DNA of 64,000 nucleotides from Fusarium oxysporum f. sp. lycopersici 4287 (taxonomy: Eukaryota; Ascomycota; Sordariomycetes; Hypocreales; Nectriaceae). Both the position numbers and the translations under genes were made by a program. Below the pieces are notes generated by a model. The model was not told the origin of the DNA. It searched no databases and was given only the letters and a program-made list of their open reading frames with translations. Shown here one piece after another: positions 10,420 through 21,496 of this stretch. The stretch's first letter is position 1. Each line of letters starts with the position of its first letter. Location of the stretch: assembly GCF_000149955.1 (NCBI RefSeq), contig NC_030987.1, positions 4,273,190-4,337,189 on the forward strand, read 5' to 3'.

Positions 10420-11650
10420 TCAACCTCCTGCACATCTTGTTGCAAACCAAACCTCTTGTATAGTGATCATATTATCCTGGGACTCCCCTCTCCGTCTTGG
10501 CGAATGAGAGCTCGAACGTCTTGCATCGTCCTCAAGCCATGGCCGTGCAGCACCGTCTCCCACAGAAGCCTGGCTATAGTTCGAAGCAAATTCATAATGG
10601 CCATCATCTCGAGATCCCACTGGATGGAGGATAGAGCCCATTTCCGCCCTAGAAGATGATCCAAATCTTGAGCTCTTACGCTGGAAATTTGGTGAGGAAA
10701 AATCAACCGAGGTATGTTGGTTAACAGACGGTGATGCGTGGTCTCGATATTCGAACGTTGTGATCTTTCGCATGGCTGATTCTGAAATTCGGTCAAGGAC
10801 GCTCTTGAAGTCATCCAGAAAAATGACATCAGAAGCACATTTGAAAACCAAAGCGAGCTAAAACCTGTTAGAAGTGGCTTGATGGAAGAACAAAGAAGCT
10901 CACCCTCCAAAAAGGATTGATGCCCCCTCTTTTCGACACGGCAATCATGAAAATGACATCAGTGATCAAAAACACAATCGACAAGAACAAACAGAATAAC
11001 ATGATTCCAAATCGTGGACTAGTTCGAATAAGGCCCGGAATCGTAAACTCGTAGTTCTCGTTAATGGCTAGAACCAGTTTGATAGTCGTGAATACCCACC
11101 AGGGGTCTCTGAAGAGTGGTTCGAGAAGTCGTGATGTGTTGAAGATTTTACTACCGAGATGGTTGTGATATTGAAAGTTGGCCCATGTTTCGAGAACCCA
11201 GTAGGGCTGGACGATGAGAAGTGAGATGATGAAGATCCGGGCTCCCCATTTTGGGAGGAAGGGACGGATTTTAAGCCATGCGATGAGGTTGTGGATGAAG
11301 TATGAGATATATAATAGGGTTGCCGTGCTGCTGAGGACCCTGCTTCAAGTTAGCAACCCAATTCATACTGGATCAATGCAATAGTACCATCCATATTCAG
11401 GTTCATCGAAAAAGCAAAAGAACCCATGTCCAAGTGCAAGAAGAAGCTGTTCGCGATTAATCGATATTCAATAGAGAGAAACAAAGGAATTACTCACCTC
11501 ACCGAGAATAAGCTTATGCAAAAGCGTATTCTTCCGATAATTGCACAAAACCAACAAAAGCAGAATAATCACAGCACCGACATTGAAACCTTGACTCCAC
11601 GCCTCTAACACCTGCTGCGCTCTCGTAGTGACATCGGGATTTGGCGCCAT
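10420..11650 (-). CDS. Multi-pass integral membrane protein, four exons
   Basis: Exons are 11498-11650, 11388-11446, 10904-11339 and 10420-10857; introns of 51, 48 and 46 nt have standard borders. The product is 361 residues. At least six hydrophobic segments are visible: VGAVIILLLLVLC, LLLALGHGFFCFF, WVLSSTATLLYISYF, RIFIISLLIVQPYWVL, WWVFTTIKLVLAI and GIMLFCLFLSIVFLITDVIF. Between the last helix and the tail lies FKCASDVIFLDDFKSVLD. The ~110-residue tail is polar and Ser/Arg-rich, probably cytoplasmic. The topology resembles fungal seven-helix 'integral membrane protein' families, but I cannot name one and no receptor motif (CFEM) is seen. It sits between a regulator and a permease; a sensing role would be speculation. 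Confidence 0.8.
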
Positions 11651-12071
11651 CGCGACATTTTGCGAATATCACCCAGACTAAAAGTTGTAAGATCTGGGGC
11701 TGTCAGCAAAAAAGGGGATGGAATGCGGCTGATTATAAGGTAAAAACCGCAACGTCATGATTATCCAACGTAACGCAAGGGTTGGTTTGTGTCGTGCCAA
11801 TGCTTGGCTCGAATCAAAGAGGCGAAAAAGATGCTGCCTGGACATGGGTTGTTTGGGCTGTGGGCACCAATCACGTTATGAGATGGTGTGTGAGATTGTC
11901 AGACGGATTGGGGTTGGGGTAAGTGGTGAGACTAGGCGACGTTGGGCGGGTAAATGAGGCTGAGATGCTGAAAAGTCAATTGAGCAAGGATTATGCGGGG
12001 ATGTGATAACCGTTTATTAAGAAAGCCAATGTGATATCCACTAGACCTATTATGTAATGCCATGAAGATAT
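11651..12071. other. Intergenic, 421 bp
   Basis: This is the promoter side of the membrane-protein gene and the 3' side of the MFS gene. No other feature is seen; the 11757-11957 ORF has no family signal. Confidence 0.4.
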
Positions 12072-13810
12072 CTAAAGAGCATACTTGAACAATGGACTCT
12101 TCTCTCCCATGCGAATAAGATCCTCATCTGTATATCTCTGTCTGACCTCTTCCTCAGTCATCTTAGCCTTCTTGGCATTACCTCTCTTAAGAAGAGTCTC
12201 CAGCAACAAAACTGCAACAACACCAGCCAAACCGAAAGCCAGAGAAGTTCCGTAACCAGTTGGGTATCGGGGTGCTTCACGCTCGAGGTAGATGTAAGAG
12301 CCGATGAGGCCACCGATGTTGCCGACGCAAACGAGAAGACCAATGTTGACGGATCGTTTGGCGGGATCGGGCGTGTTGGCGACGTTCCAGGCGTTGACAC
12401 CAGGAAGAATAGGATACATGCTGATAATTGTTAGTCACTGAGTGTAGGATGGTGGATGAGGACTTACCCAAAGCATGCGAGACAGACGGCGAAGTAACAA
12501 ACAGCAATGTTATCCTCGATGTTGCTGGACTTGACAAACAAGATGATAAAAGCAACAACAAGACAGCATTGAGGTCCCAAGATGAAAGGAGCGCGCCATG
12601 AGTACTTATCAGCAAAGATAGCAAACACATAAGCCGAAATAGCTCCAATAGCATAAGGAGGGATAGTCATCAACTGCGCGTCAGAAGAAGTGTACCCCAT
12701 ACCCCTCAGGATAGTAGGCATAGTGAACTTCATAGCATAGTTAGGAACAGCATTCGACCAGTTCGCGAAGAACAAAAGCCAAATCTTGTAATCCATAAGA
12801 ATATCCTTGAAAAGGCGGAGGTTGAAATGATCATTCTCCTTGTAGTCCATGGGAACTGTAGCCCGACGGCTAAGTTGTCGGAGTTCAAGGTATCGAATCT
12901 CATCGGCGTCGAGCCAGCGTGTGGATAGGGCGGGTGAATCGCAGAGGAGAAAGACGCACATTATGGCGACGACGACGGTGAAGAGACCTTCGATGAGGAA
13001 GATCCAGCGCCAGCCTTCCATACCTGCCATGCCGTCCATCTTAGCGATGGCGAAGGCTAGAAGGCCTGAGAATGCACCGCCTGTTGCAGCTGATGTGTAG
13101 AGGATTGCGATTCGGGTTTGCGTTTCGTTGGGGAGGTACCAGTTTGAGATGATGAGGATTGCACCGGGGAGGAAACCGGCCCTATCTAAGTCAGTACCTG
13201 ATTACGAGACCATGGCGATACCAAGGGGACTTACTCAAAGATACCGAGTAAGAATCGAATGACCAAGAGACCAGCGTAGTTTTGCACAAGGGCAGTAAGA
13301 GTCATGATGACACCCCAACAAAAGACGATGCCGCCCATGTACCAAGATGGTCTCTTGAACTTGTGAAGGATCATGTTGGAAGGAACTTCGCAGAGGACGA
13401 AGGGGATGAAGAAGATGGCGGTGACGATGTTGTACTCGATACCCTTGAGGTGCAAGTCATCAGTCATGCCTTCAATCTTTGCATTTCCTATATCAAGTCA
13501 GCGATTGGCCTTATAGAAAACGTTAGATGAAACCTACCAATGTTGGTCTTGTCCAAATATGCAATGAGGTATAAGAGAACAAGCATAGGAATTAATCGCC
13601 ACTGATCTGCGTAAGTAAAGAGAAGTACTCATTGGACGAAGAACTTACATCGACCTTTCGAATAATAGCCTTCTTCCTCTCCTCGGGAAAGTTGTTCAAG
13701 AAATCAGCATCCTCTTGAGATAAACCACCCTGGGCATGCTCATTATGCATGATCCCAGACTTTTCATCACGCGAAAACTCGCGTTCGATATCCTGAGTCT
13801 GAGTTGCCAT
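12072..13810 (-). CDS. MFS permease, Dal5/allantoate (anion:cation symporter) type
   Basis: Exons are 13649-13810, 13538-13601, 13235-13487, 12468-13181 and 12072-12420 (four introns of 47-53 nt), giving 513 residues. The N-terminus is cytoplasmic and acidic, then KVDWRLIPMLVLLYLIAYLD and KTNIGNAKIEGM, the classic start of fungal ACS transporters. The pattern FFIPFVLCEVPSNMIL...KRPSWYMGGIVFCWG follows for helices 2-3. The C-half has GVNAWNVANTPDPAKRSVNI, the signature segment of this family. Twelve helices are expected. Likely substrates are organic anions (carboxylates, ureides, vitamins). It is divergent from the DapA-type aldolase and shares its promoter, so import of that enzyme's substrate or a precursor is a reasonable inference. 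Confidence 0.9.
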
Positions 13811-14454
13811 TGCGAGCTGATATCTTCTTGAAATGATGAGAAGATGTCTGATGAAAAGAAAAAGGAAGATCAAGGTCCAAGAGGCACCTTTATATCCCAA
13901 CCAGGATGATTCAGCTGAGTGTCATTGCGAAGGAGAACAGGGAAATGTGAAGAAATCATAGTCATGCGGAATTAGGTCCCAGAGTCTGGGGTTGGATTGT
14001 GGAGTTGCAAAGTCCGGGGGTGCGGGGGATGAGACGATGTAGAAAACTAGCGACGGGTCAGCGAATGAGAGTGATTTCCGGGGTGAACTAGTAAAACATG
14101 GGGTCATGGGTGGAAATTGAGTTTGTCAGTCCGGAGAAAGAATCCGGGCATGCTCGGAAATCCAAAATACGCCTTTAAGAGGCATTCTTGTTGTAAGTGT
14201 TGAGACCTCGGATACTCGGATTCAGTCGGGAGGATTGTCGTGAAGTTCGTGAATTCGCCTTCTGAACGTGAGGCCGAGGCGCGAGATGGGGACTTCTTTT
14301 TAGATATATAAGAAGACGATAAACTCAATAGAAGAGAAATAAATCATCACATCAATCAACAATTACAACAACAACAAACAAACTTGAGCTTCTCAAGCAT
14401 CATCACCACCTCTCAATCACACTTAGACACTTCAGAGTCTCGCAACCAATCACA
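13811..14454. promoter_or_regulatory. Shared divergent promoter (MFS / aldolase) with clustered CreA-like sites
   Basis: The 644 bp region separates the two start codons. Four SYGGRG motifs (CreA/Cre1 carbon-catabolite repressor consensus) lie within 100 bp: CTGGGG 13986-13991, CCGGGG 14014-14019, GCGGGG 14022-14027 and CCGGGG 14078-14083. A TATATAA box at 14302-14308 serves the aldolase side; a TATA-like GATATAAAGG (reverse strand, ~13890-13899) lies ~80 bp before the MFS start. Carbon-regulated co-expression is inferred. Confidence 0.6.
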
Positions 14455-15381
14455 ATGTCTTTCGATCTCAAAGGCCTCGTCCCCGCCCCCGTCACCCCCT
14501 TCACCAAGGATGGCAAAGTCGACTACGACGCCATCCAGCGTCTGGGCTCTTGGCTCGGCAGCATCGACGGCGTCAAGGGTCTCGTCGTTCTAGGCCACGC
14601 CGGAGAAGGAACTTTCCTCACCCAGCAAGAACAAGTCGACACCATCAAGGCGTTCGTCAAGGCCGTCGACAACAAGATCCCCATCATCGCTGGCATCACC
14701 GGCGAGGGAACTGAAGTCGCTGCCCTAGAGGCCAAGCGTGCTAAAGAGGCTGGTGCCCAAGCTGGTCTCTTGTATCCCTCGCATGGATGGTTGCGCTTTG
14801 GTTATCAGCCTGGTGCGCCGCAGGATCGTTACAAGGTTGTCTACGAGGTCTCGAAACTGCCTCTGATCTTGTTCCAGTATCCTGATAACACAAAGGCTAC
14901 ATACAACCTCCAGACTCTTCTCGACATTGCGGCTCAACCTGGTGTCATCGCTATGAAGAACGGTGTTCGCAACATGCGACGCTGGGATACTGAGATCCCT
15001 GTCTTCCGCCGCGAGCGTCCCAACGTCCCCGTCCTTACCTGCCACGACGAGTACCTTCTCCACACCGCCTTTGACGTGGACGGCATGCTTGTCGGATACG
15101 GTGGTATTGCCCCTGGGCCTCTTCTAGAGCTGATCAAGGCTGGCAAGGCTAAGGACTACGCTAAGGCAAGGGAGATTCACGATCTGCTTCTTCCTGTCAC
15201 CAAGGCTGTCTACCACAGGGGTTCGCATATGGAGGGTACTGTTGCGCTTAAGCATGCGCTTGTTGCTAGGGGTATCTTGTCACATGCTACTGTGCGATCG
15301 CCTTTGTTGCCTCTTCCTGATGGAGCTGAGGAGGAGATTCACGCTGCTATCTCATCGGCGACTCTGAAGAAGGTTGCTTGA
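14455..15381 (+). CDS. DapA-family (dihydrodipicolinate synthase / N-acetylneuraminate lyase-like) aldolase
   Basis: This single-exon gene of 308 residues has the usual family length. The fold marks are LVPAPVTPF at the N-terminus, GHAGEGTFLTQQE (~47-59, the usual GTTGE loop) and IAGITGEGT at ~78-86. The Schiff-base lysine is K168 in VIAMKNGV. The usual catalytic Tyr of the Y-N-x-P motif is Phe here (ILFQYP, F140), with a Tyr two residues later. Lysine synthesis is unlikely because fungi use the alpha-aminoadipate route. A catabolic 2-keto-3-deoxy-sugar acid or 4-hydroxy-2-oxoglutarate-type aldolase is more likely. Codon use is strongly C-ending at the 5' end, suggesting good expression. It is divergent from an MFS permease. 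Confidence 0.9.
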   Translation: MSFDLKGLVPAPVTPFTKDGKVDYDAIQRLGSWLGSIDGVKGLVVLGHAGEGTFLTQQEQVDTIKAFVKAVDNKIPIIAGITGEGTEVAALEAKRAKEAGAQAGLLYPSHGWLRFGYQPGAPQDRYKVVYEVSKLPLILFQYPDNTKATYNLQTLLDIAAQPGVIAMKNGVRNMRRWDTEIPVFRRERPNVPVLTCHDEYLLHTAFDVDGMLVGYGGIAPGPLLELIKAGKAKDYAKAREIHDLLLPVTKAVYHRGSHMEGTVALKHALVARGILSHATVRSPLLPLPDGAEEEIHAAISSATLKKVA

Positions 15382-15858
15382 GTTTGTGCTAGGAATTGGA
15401 ATGGCATAGAGCTTGTACTGTAGATTTAGAACAAAAGAATCTCATCATCTGTTAAACAGCTTTTCATCTGTGATTTCTACCTAAAACTGCTAAAAGAGAC
15501 TGACCAGTCAATAATTCAATTAGAAAGACAATCATATAATTCTCTTCTGCGAATCTGAGAGCCAGCCTAAAAAGTCGTGATATAATTTTCACAAGACGTA
15601 AGAGAATTGGTGATAGAACTGTTGGCCTTTGGATTGGCCATTGACATCGGATTTCCAGCAGCTGAACAACCATGAATCCCCTAAAATACATTGACCCCCA
15701 ATTTCAAGCTTCAATTCTATTCACCAGATCCAAGCCAAAAACACGGATCGCCTGACGAACATATCACAAAGTTCATCCCGCATCCCGTAGTAGCCCCAGG
15801 TTAGTTAGAGCCTGGGGTCATAGAAAATCCGGGGGCACCTAGCTCACCCATGCTCTTA
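15382..15858. other. Intergenic, up to the transposon block
   Basis: 3' flank of the aldolase gene and unique DNA up to the TA at 15857-15858 that abuts the terminal inverted repeat. No gene is seen. Confidence 0.4.
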
Positions 15859-15893
15859 TCTCTTTAGCTGGCACAAGACTACCACAAGGTCAC
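15859..15893 (+). repeat. Left terminal inverted repeat
   Basis: Pairs with 31019-31053. The exact inverted match covers TCTCTTTAGCTGGCACAAG and the next eight bases, then becomes imperfect (ACAAGGTCAC versus AAGGGGTCAC). Confidence 0.75.
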
Positions 15894-16106
15894 GACCAGG
15901 GCGGGGGGCGAATCAAAATGACCGTGACAACCGGTACCTCCATATACACCTATATTAGCATATAATATAAGTACCAGCAGTCAGCATTATTACAAATTGC
16001 TATATCATATACTTTGCAACCATACCTAGTCTGCAGGCCTTATGTATTTCCTAATATAGGCTCGAGATAGCCTCCTTTTGCATGCCTCTTTTTAAAGGGT
16101 CAGGGC

Positions 16107-16285
16107 TGTCACAGCTCGACCAGACTGGCCTACCCTAGACCACTAACAAGTTCCTGAACGTAGCTCCTCGAGCTACGTCTTGTTAATAGAGCCTGACCTG
16201 CCTGCAGTGCCTATCCGTAGCAATAGACCGTATTCTGCCTGAAGCGTTCCCCGTTCACCTGCCCTACCGAGCCCAGCCCGTGACA
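16107..16285 (+). repeat. 5' LTR of element 1 (179 bp, lacks a 59 bp segment)
   Basis: TGTCAC...GTGACA. Contains a perfect 9-3-9 hairpin: ACGTAGCTC (16158-16166), CTC loop, GAGCTACGT (16170-16178). The segment present at 21541-21599 of the 3' LTR is missing at the 16150/16151 junction. Confidence 0.95.
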
Positions 16286-16287
16286 CT

Positions 16288-16296
16288 ACGTAGCTC
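16288..16296 (+). promoter_or_regulatory. Putative self-priming primer-binding site of element 1
   Basis: ACGTAGCTC begins 2 bp after the LTR end and is exactly complementary to GAGCTACGT inside the LTR (16170-16178). This is the arrangement of Tf1/sushi-type elements, which prime reverse transcription with their own RNA 5' end. No match to a tRNA 3' end was recognised. Confidence 0.6.
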
Positions 16297-16319
16297 CCAC
16301 CAATTGGACGCCGAACGCA

Positions 16320-17711
16320 ATGCCTGCCCACCCGACTCCCCCCGCTATCCCAGGAAGCCGCGCCGAATATGAGGCATGCTATGCAGAGGACCCCGATAAG
16401 TGGTACCAATACCTAAGCGACGCCTACGCCTGGATGAAAGAACAGGAATCCAACCAGGTCGCAGCCGATAGGAAGCTCGTAGAGCTCCAAGTCCAGGTCG
16501 AGACCCAGCAAGAGGAAATCCTGAACCTCCAGAACACCCTACAGGCGGTACAGATCGAGAAGTCCGCCGCCATGATGCAGAGGTCATGGGTAGAGGACCG
16601 GCTTGATAAGAAAGAAAAGGAACTAGAGGCGGCCCGGGATGAAGCCCGCCAAGCTATAGCCTCTAGACTACCTACTGTATCAGCCCTAACGCCCTCCGCT
16701 ACGCCTGATCCCCTTGCTAAGACGCAAGCAGCTGAGATTGTGGGAGCGGCTCCGCCTCCTACTACCCGATCTACCGCCTCCGCCTACCTTTCAGAACGAC
16801 TACCCGACCCTGAGAAGTTTGAAGCTACCCGCGCAGACTTACGCCGCTTCCGTGATGCCATTACAGAGAAACTAACCGTTAATGAAGACCGATACCCGAC
16901 TGCAGTGAGCCGTATGGCTTATGTGAATAGCCGACTGAACAAGGAATCCTACAAGCTCATACAACCTTACATCTTTAAGGGAGCTTGCCGCCTTCCAGAC
17001 TATCAGGATATCTTGGATATCCTACAGGGCGCCTATGGGGACCCGAACGAAGCCAGAACAGCACGACGGAAGCTAGATGTTATCAAACAGAGAGATAGAG
17101 ACTTCTCTACCTTCTATGCCGAGTTTCAGAGCCTGAGCCTTGATAGCGGCCTTGAGGGAGATGCCCTGGCCCCTTTCCTCGAGAAGGCCGTATCGAAAGA
17201 GCTATCCGAGATGCTCCTGAATAACCCCCCTGCCGATTACAGCTATAATACATTAGTATCGCACTTCAAGGAACTGGATATACGCCTGCAAGAATACCGT
17301 GAGAAGAGCCGACCCTATATCCCTAAGAGGTCGAACCCTATACCTCGTGTAGGTCCTACACGCACACGGGCCGAGAGACAAGAGAGGAAGTCCCCCTCGC
17401 CCCGTAGGGGTCGAAGCCCCCCTGAGAATCCCCAGCTTGCCGGAGACCCCATGGACTTAAGCAATCAACGCCGCTATATCCGCCCGAACTACCGCAGAGA
17501 GAATAACCAGTGCTTCCGTTGCGGGTCGTCATCTCACTACCTCCGCGACTGCCCTGAACCCGACACCCGGCCTGCTAAATTCCGACACGCAGCTATTCCC
17601 CAGAGCCCTTACCGCTATAGCCGTCACTCCTCTCCAAGATCCCCGGCTCTAGACCGATCCGACTCCCGCAACTCACGAAGGCACCAGGAAAACGGGGCGA
17701 GCCTGTCCTAA
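16320..17711 (+). CDS. gag: Gag of element 1
   Basis: 463 residues starting 34 bp after the LTR. Residues ~35-110 form a coiled coil ([20 protein letters not shown]). The middle carries the capsid-like domain ([20 protein letters not shown]). Near residue 400 is a CCHC zinc knuckle, [14 protein letters not shown], for RNA binding, in a basic Ser/Arg-rich tail. It packages element RNA. The frame ends at TAA 17709-17711, overlapping the pol frame by about 90 nt. Confidence 0.95.
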   Translation: MPAHPTPPAIPGSRAEYEACYAEDPDKWYQYLSDAYAWMKEQESNQVAADRKLVELQVQVETQQEEILNLQNTLQAVQIEKSAAMMQRSWVEDRLDKKEKELEAARDEARQAIASRLPTVSALTPSATPDPLAKTQAAEIVGAAPPPTTRSTASAYLSERLPDPEKFEATRADLRRFRDAITEKLTVNEDRYPTAVSRMAYVNSRLNKESYKLIQPYIFKGACRLPDYQDILDILQGAYGDPNEARTARRKLDVIKQRDRDFSTFYAEFQSLSLDSGLEGDALAPFLEKAVSKELSEMLLNNPPADYSYNTLVSHFKELDIRLQEYREKSRPYIPKRSNPIPRVGPTRTRAERQERKSPSPRRGRSPPENPQLAGDPMDLSNQRRYIRPNYRRENNQCFRCGSSSHYLRDCPEPDTRPAKFRHAAIPQSPYRYSRHSSPRSPALDRSDSRNSRRHQENGASLS

Positions 17712-20700
17712 GTCGGCGGCAGGCTCCCGCCTCACTACCACCCGCACTGAAGATCAGACTATCTGCCGCCTCGGTCCATGGGATTCCAGTTGAAGAGGAA
17801 GGGAACCAACGTTCTAACTTAATGATTTTACCTGCTAACCTAATATCAACTGGAAAGGAACCAATACCTTCTTACGCTATGACAGATAGCGGAGCAGAAG
17901 GGAAAGGATTCATTGATGAAAGCTGGGCTAAGTCCCAGAACCTGCAATTCCGCCCCCTGAAGAGGCCTTTCGAAATAGAAGTATTCGATGGCCGCCCTGC
18001 CGAGAGTGGACAGATCACCCACTACGTCCGTGCCGGACTCCGTATCGCCGACCACTACCAGAAGAATATGTTATTCTACGTCACCCGGCTAGCCAGCTAT
18101 CCTATAGTCTTAGGAATGCCCTGGTTAAAGCAACACGATCCACAGGTAGGCTTCGCAGCCCACACCTTTACCTTTAATAGTCTATACTGTCAGAAGTTCT
18201 GTAATACACCAGCCAAGCCCACAAAAATCAAAGCCCTACAGACCGTCCCAAAGAAATTCCTCCGCCAGCTAGAACAGAACATTCCCCAAAGCCTGAGGAG
18301 GAAGGATATCCTTCCTATATCCCTACAAGCTGTCAGACTATATAGCCGGAGAACCCGCTGTCGCTTCTTCGCTGTCACCCTGGAACAGATAGACAGAGCA
18401 TTACAGAATAAGAGTGAGGATCTGAGACTGCCCGAGGAACTACGAGAGTTCCAGGACGTATTTTCGCCTAAAGAAGCAGAGAAGCTACCTCCGCACCGAG
18501 CCGGAGATCACCACATTGAACTGATACCCGGAGGGAAGCTGCCCTTCGGCCCGCTATATGGAATGTCCCGAGAAGAGTTGACAGCTCTACGAGAGTGGCT
18601 CGATGAGAACCTGCGCAAAGGATTCATCCGACCTAGCTCTTCACCCGTCGCCTCCCCAGTGCTGTTTGTCAAGAAGCCAGGCGGCGGGCTACGATTCTGC
18701 GTGGACTACAGGGCCCTGAATAATATCACCGTAAAGGACCGCTACCCGTTACCCCTGATCAAGGAATCCCTGAACAACCTGTCCGGCATGAAGTACTTCT
18801 CCCGCATAGATATTGTATCCGCTTTTAACAACCTCCGGATCGAGAAGGGCCAAGAATACCTCACGGCCTTCCGGACCCGTTTCGGATTATATGAGTCCCT
18901 GGTCATGCCCTTCGGCCTGACAGGAGCCCCTGCAACGTTTCAACGTTATATTAACGACGCTCTGCGAGAGCACCTGGATATATTCTGTACAGCTTACTTA
19001 GACGACATCCTGATTTACAGCCGGACCCGGGAGGAGCACATAGAGCACCTCAAGTTGGTGCTCCAGAGGCTGAGATCCGCTGGGCTCTTCGCAAACCCAT
19101 CGAAGTGCGAATTCCTAGTGAAAGGGACGAAATTCCTGGGCCTGATCGTGGGCCAGGAAGGCATCAGAATGGACCCCGCGAAGGTTGAGACTGTTAAGAA
19201 CTGGAAAACACCGACCTGCCTGACAGATGTACAAGCCTTCATTGGCTTCGGGAACTTCTATAGGAGGTTCATCCGTGACTTCTCAAAGCTCACAGCACCC
19301 CTGAATAGACTGACAAAAAAGGATGTACCCTTTATATGGGACGATACTTGCGAGAAGGCCTTTGTAAGGTTAAAGGAAGCCTTTATAACGGCACCAATTC
19401 TACGCCCGTTTGACTGGACCAAGGACGTGATCCTTGAGACCGATGCCTCTGATTATGTCTCAGCAGGCGTACTCTCACAGTATGATAACGAAGGAAGGTT
19501 ACACCCGGTGGCGTTCTTCTCAAAGAAGCACACTGCTACAGAGTGTAACTACGAGATCTACGACAAGGAACTGATGGCTATTATCCGCTGTTTTGAAGAA
19601 TGGAGACCTGAACTGGAGGGAGCACCCTCACCTATCAGAGTTATTACAGACCACAAGAACCTCGAGTACTTCACGACCACGAAGTTGCTGAATAGGAGGC
19701 AGGCTAGGTGGTCTGAATTCTTGTCCCGCTTTAATTTCCAGATCACCTATAGACCAGGGAAGCAAGGAGTTAAGCCCGATGCCCTGACCAGGAGGTCAGA
19801 GGACCTCCCTAAAGAGGGGGATGAGCGCCTGGCGCACCAGAGCCAAGTAGTCCTGAAGAAGGAGAATTGGCAACTTCCACCGTTAAAGGTCCAGAGAGCC
19901 CGCATCCGACAACCGCACCGACAAGGTTCAATACCAATAGAGGAACCCATCCTTTCCTTAGAGCTACCAGAAGACATTAGCCGCCTGTTAGACCAAGCCT
20001 ATAAGACCGATGAAGATCTACAGTCGATACTGCAAGCCCTAGAAGAAGGAGCCCCACGCCACCCGAAGATCACACTTGCCGAATGCAAAGTAATACAAGA
20101 CCGACTGCTATACCGAGACCGCGTTTATATTCCGAATTACGACCCTCTGAAGACCGCACTCCTGAAGGCTAGCCACGAACACCCTATAGCTGGTCACCCA
20201 GGCCGCGCCCGTACTTATGATCTACTCTCCCGCGATTACTACTGGCCTGGAATGCTGTCATATGTTGAACGATGGGTTAAGAACTGTCATACCTGCCGAA
20301 GAGCCAATCCTGCCCGAGAGGCAAGGCAAGGAGTCCTAAAGCCCCTACCGGTACCTGAACGAGCCTGGCAACACATATCAATGGATTTTATCACCTACCT
20401 GCCGCCCAGCGAAGGACACGACGCCATATTGATTATAGCCTGCCGCCTCACGAAGATGAGACATATTATCGCCTGTAAAGGGACCTGTGATGCAGAAGAC
20501 ACCGCCCGTTATTACCTGAAAGAGGTGTGGAAGCTACATGGCCTCCCACATACAATTATATCAGACCGGGGACCCCAATTTGTGGCTGAGTTCTGGAAGA
20601 AGCTTACCCAGCAGCTATCAATCAACTCGCTGCTATCAACCGCCTATCACCCCGAGACCGATGGACAGACAGAACGCTTAAATGCGATATTGGAACAGTA

Positions 20701-21457
20701 CCTGAGAGCCTATGTATCTTACTTACAAGATGACTGGAGCCGATGGCTCCCTCTGGCCGAGTTCGCTGCGAACTCCCTGAAGTCTGAGACGACCGGTATG
20801 TCCCCGTTCTTCGCGAATTACGGATTCAACCCGCGGATGGGCTTCGAGCCTACAATTACAGTCAAAGGAACACCTGCCACAAGAGACGCTGAGAAGTTCG
20901 CGCAAAAAATGAATGAGATACTGGAATACCTACGCTCCGAGAGTATAGCCGCGCAAGCCCGCTACGAAACCCAAGCGAACCGTCACCGACGACCTGCCAG
21001 ACAATATCGTGAAGGAGATCACGTTTGGTTAGACGCCCGAAACATCAAGACATTGAGACCGCAGAAGAAGCTAGACTGGAAGAACATCGGCCCGCTTAAG
21101 ATCACGAAGGTTATCTCCCCGTACGCCTACCGACTGGAACTGCCTGCCAGTATGAAGATACACCCGGTATTTCACACAAACCTGCTTAAGCCCGCCGCTA
21201 CCGACCCGCTGCCGGGCCAGAATCCAGACCCGCCGCCGCCTGTCGAAGCTGAAGGAGTAGAGGAGTGGGAAGTCGAAGATATCGTAGATTCCCGCTGGGA
21301 CAGACGCGGCCGCGGAGGCCGTCCTAGACTGAAGTATACCGTGAAATGGGCTGGATACGCAGACCCAACAGAAGTCCCCGCAGACTATGTGGAGAACGCC
21401 GCCGAGGTTGTGGCTAACTTCCACAGGAGATATCCCGATAAACCTGGACCACAGTGA
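17621..21457 (+). CDS. pol: Pol polyprotein of element 1 (protease, RT, RNase H, integrase, chromodomain)
   Basis: The pol frame is -1 relative to gag and opens after a TAG at 17618-17620; the first ATG is 17822 (1211 residues from there). Domains in order from that ATG: aspartic protease DSGA (residues ~22-25), reverse transcriptase with FCVDYRALN and YLDDILIY (~390-397), RNase H with LETDASDY (~537), integrase H2C2 zinc finger (~786-826, HPIAGHPGR...CHTC), catalytic core with [11 protein letters not shown] and TDGQTERLN, then a C-terminal chromodomain (~1145-1205, [12 protein letters not shown]...YTVKWAGY). Chromodomains direct integration to marked chromatin, consistent with nesting in RIPed DNA. 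Expression probably needs -1 frameshifting between 17621 and 17708. Confidence 0.95.
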   Translation, partial: PSLLSKIPGSRPIRLPQLTKAPGKRGEPVLSRRQAPASLPPALKIRLSAASVHGIPVEEEGNQRSNLMILPANLISTGKEPIPSYAMTDSGAEGKGFIDESWAKSQNLQFRPLKRPFEIEVFDGRPAESGQITHYVRAGLRIADHYQKNMLFYVTRLASYPIVLGMPWLKQHDPQVGFAAHTFTFNSLYCQKFCNTPAKPTKIKALQTVPKKFLRQLEQNIPQSLRRKDILPISLQAVRLYSRRTRCRFFAVTLEQIDRALQNKSEDLRLPEELREFQDVFSPKEAEKLPPHRAGDHHIELIPGGKLPFGPLYGMSREELTALREWLDENLRKGFIRPSSSPVASPVLFVKKPGGGLRFCVDYRALNNITVKDRYPLPLIKESLNNLSGMKYFSRIDIVSAFNNLRIEKGQEYLTAFRTRFGLYESLVMPFGLTGAPATFQRYINDALREHLDIFCTAYLDDILIYSRTREEHIEHLKLVLQRLRSAGLFANPSKCEFLVKGTKFLGLIVGQEGIRMDPAKVETVKNWKTPTCLTDVQAFIGFGNFYRRFIRDFSKLTAPLNRLTKKDVPFIWDDTCEKAFVRLKEAFITAPILRPFDWTKDVILETDASDYVSAGVLSQYDNEGRLHPVAFFSKKHTATECNYEIYDKELMAIIRCFEEWRPELEGAPSPIRVITDHKNLEYFTTTKLLNRRQARWSEFLSRFNFQITYRPGKQGVKPDALTRRSEDLPKEGDERLAHQSQVVLKKENWQLPPLKVQRARIRQPHRQGSIPIEEPILSLELPEDISRLLDQAYKTDEDLQSILQALEEGAPRHPKITLAECKVIQDRLLYRDRVYIPNYDPLKTALLKASHEHPIAGHPGRARTYDLLSRDYYWPGMLSYVERWVKNCHTCRRANPAREARQGVLKPLPVPERAWQHISMDFITYLPPSEGHDAILIIACRLTKMRHIIACKGTCDAEDTARYYLKEVWKLHGLPHTIISDRGPQFVAEFWKKLTQQLSINSLLSTAYHPETDGQTERLNAILEQYLRAYVSYLQDDWSRWLPLAEFAANSLKSETTGMSPFFANYGFNPRMGFEPTITVKGTPATRDAEKFAQKMNEILEYLRSESIAAQARYETQANRHRRPARQYREGDHVWLDARNIKTLRPQKKLDWKNIGPLKITKVISPYAYRLELPASMKIHPVFHTNLLKPAATDPLPGQNPDPPPPVEAEGVEEWEVEDIVDSRWDRRGRGGRPRLKYTVKWAGYADPTEVPADYVENAAEVVANFHRRYPDKPGPQ

Positions 21458-21496
21458 CCTATCTCGACAGAGCTCGATGCTAAGAGAGGGGGGTAC

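Noticed and set aside
11426..11608. Plus ORF over the first exons of the membrane-protein gene
   Set aside because: Antisense shadow of a better supported spliced gene.
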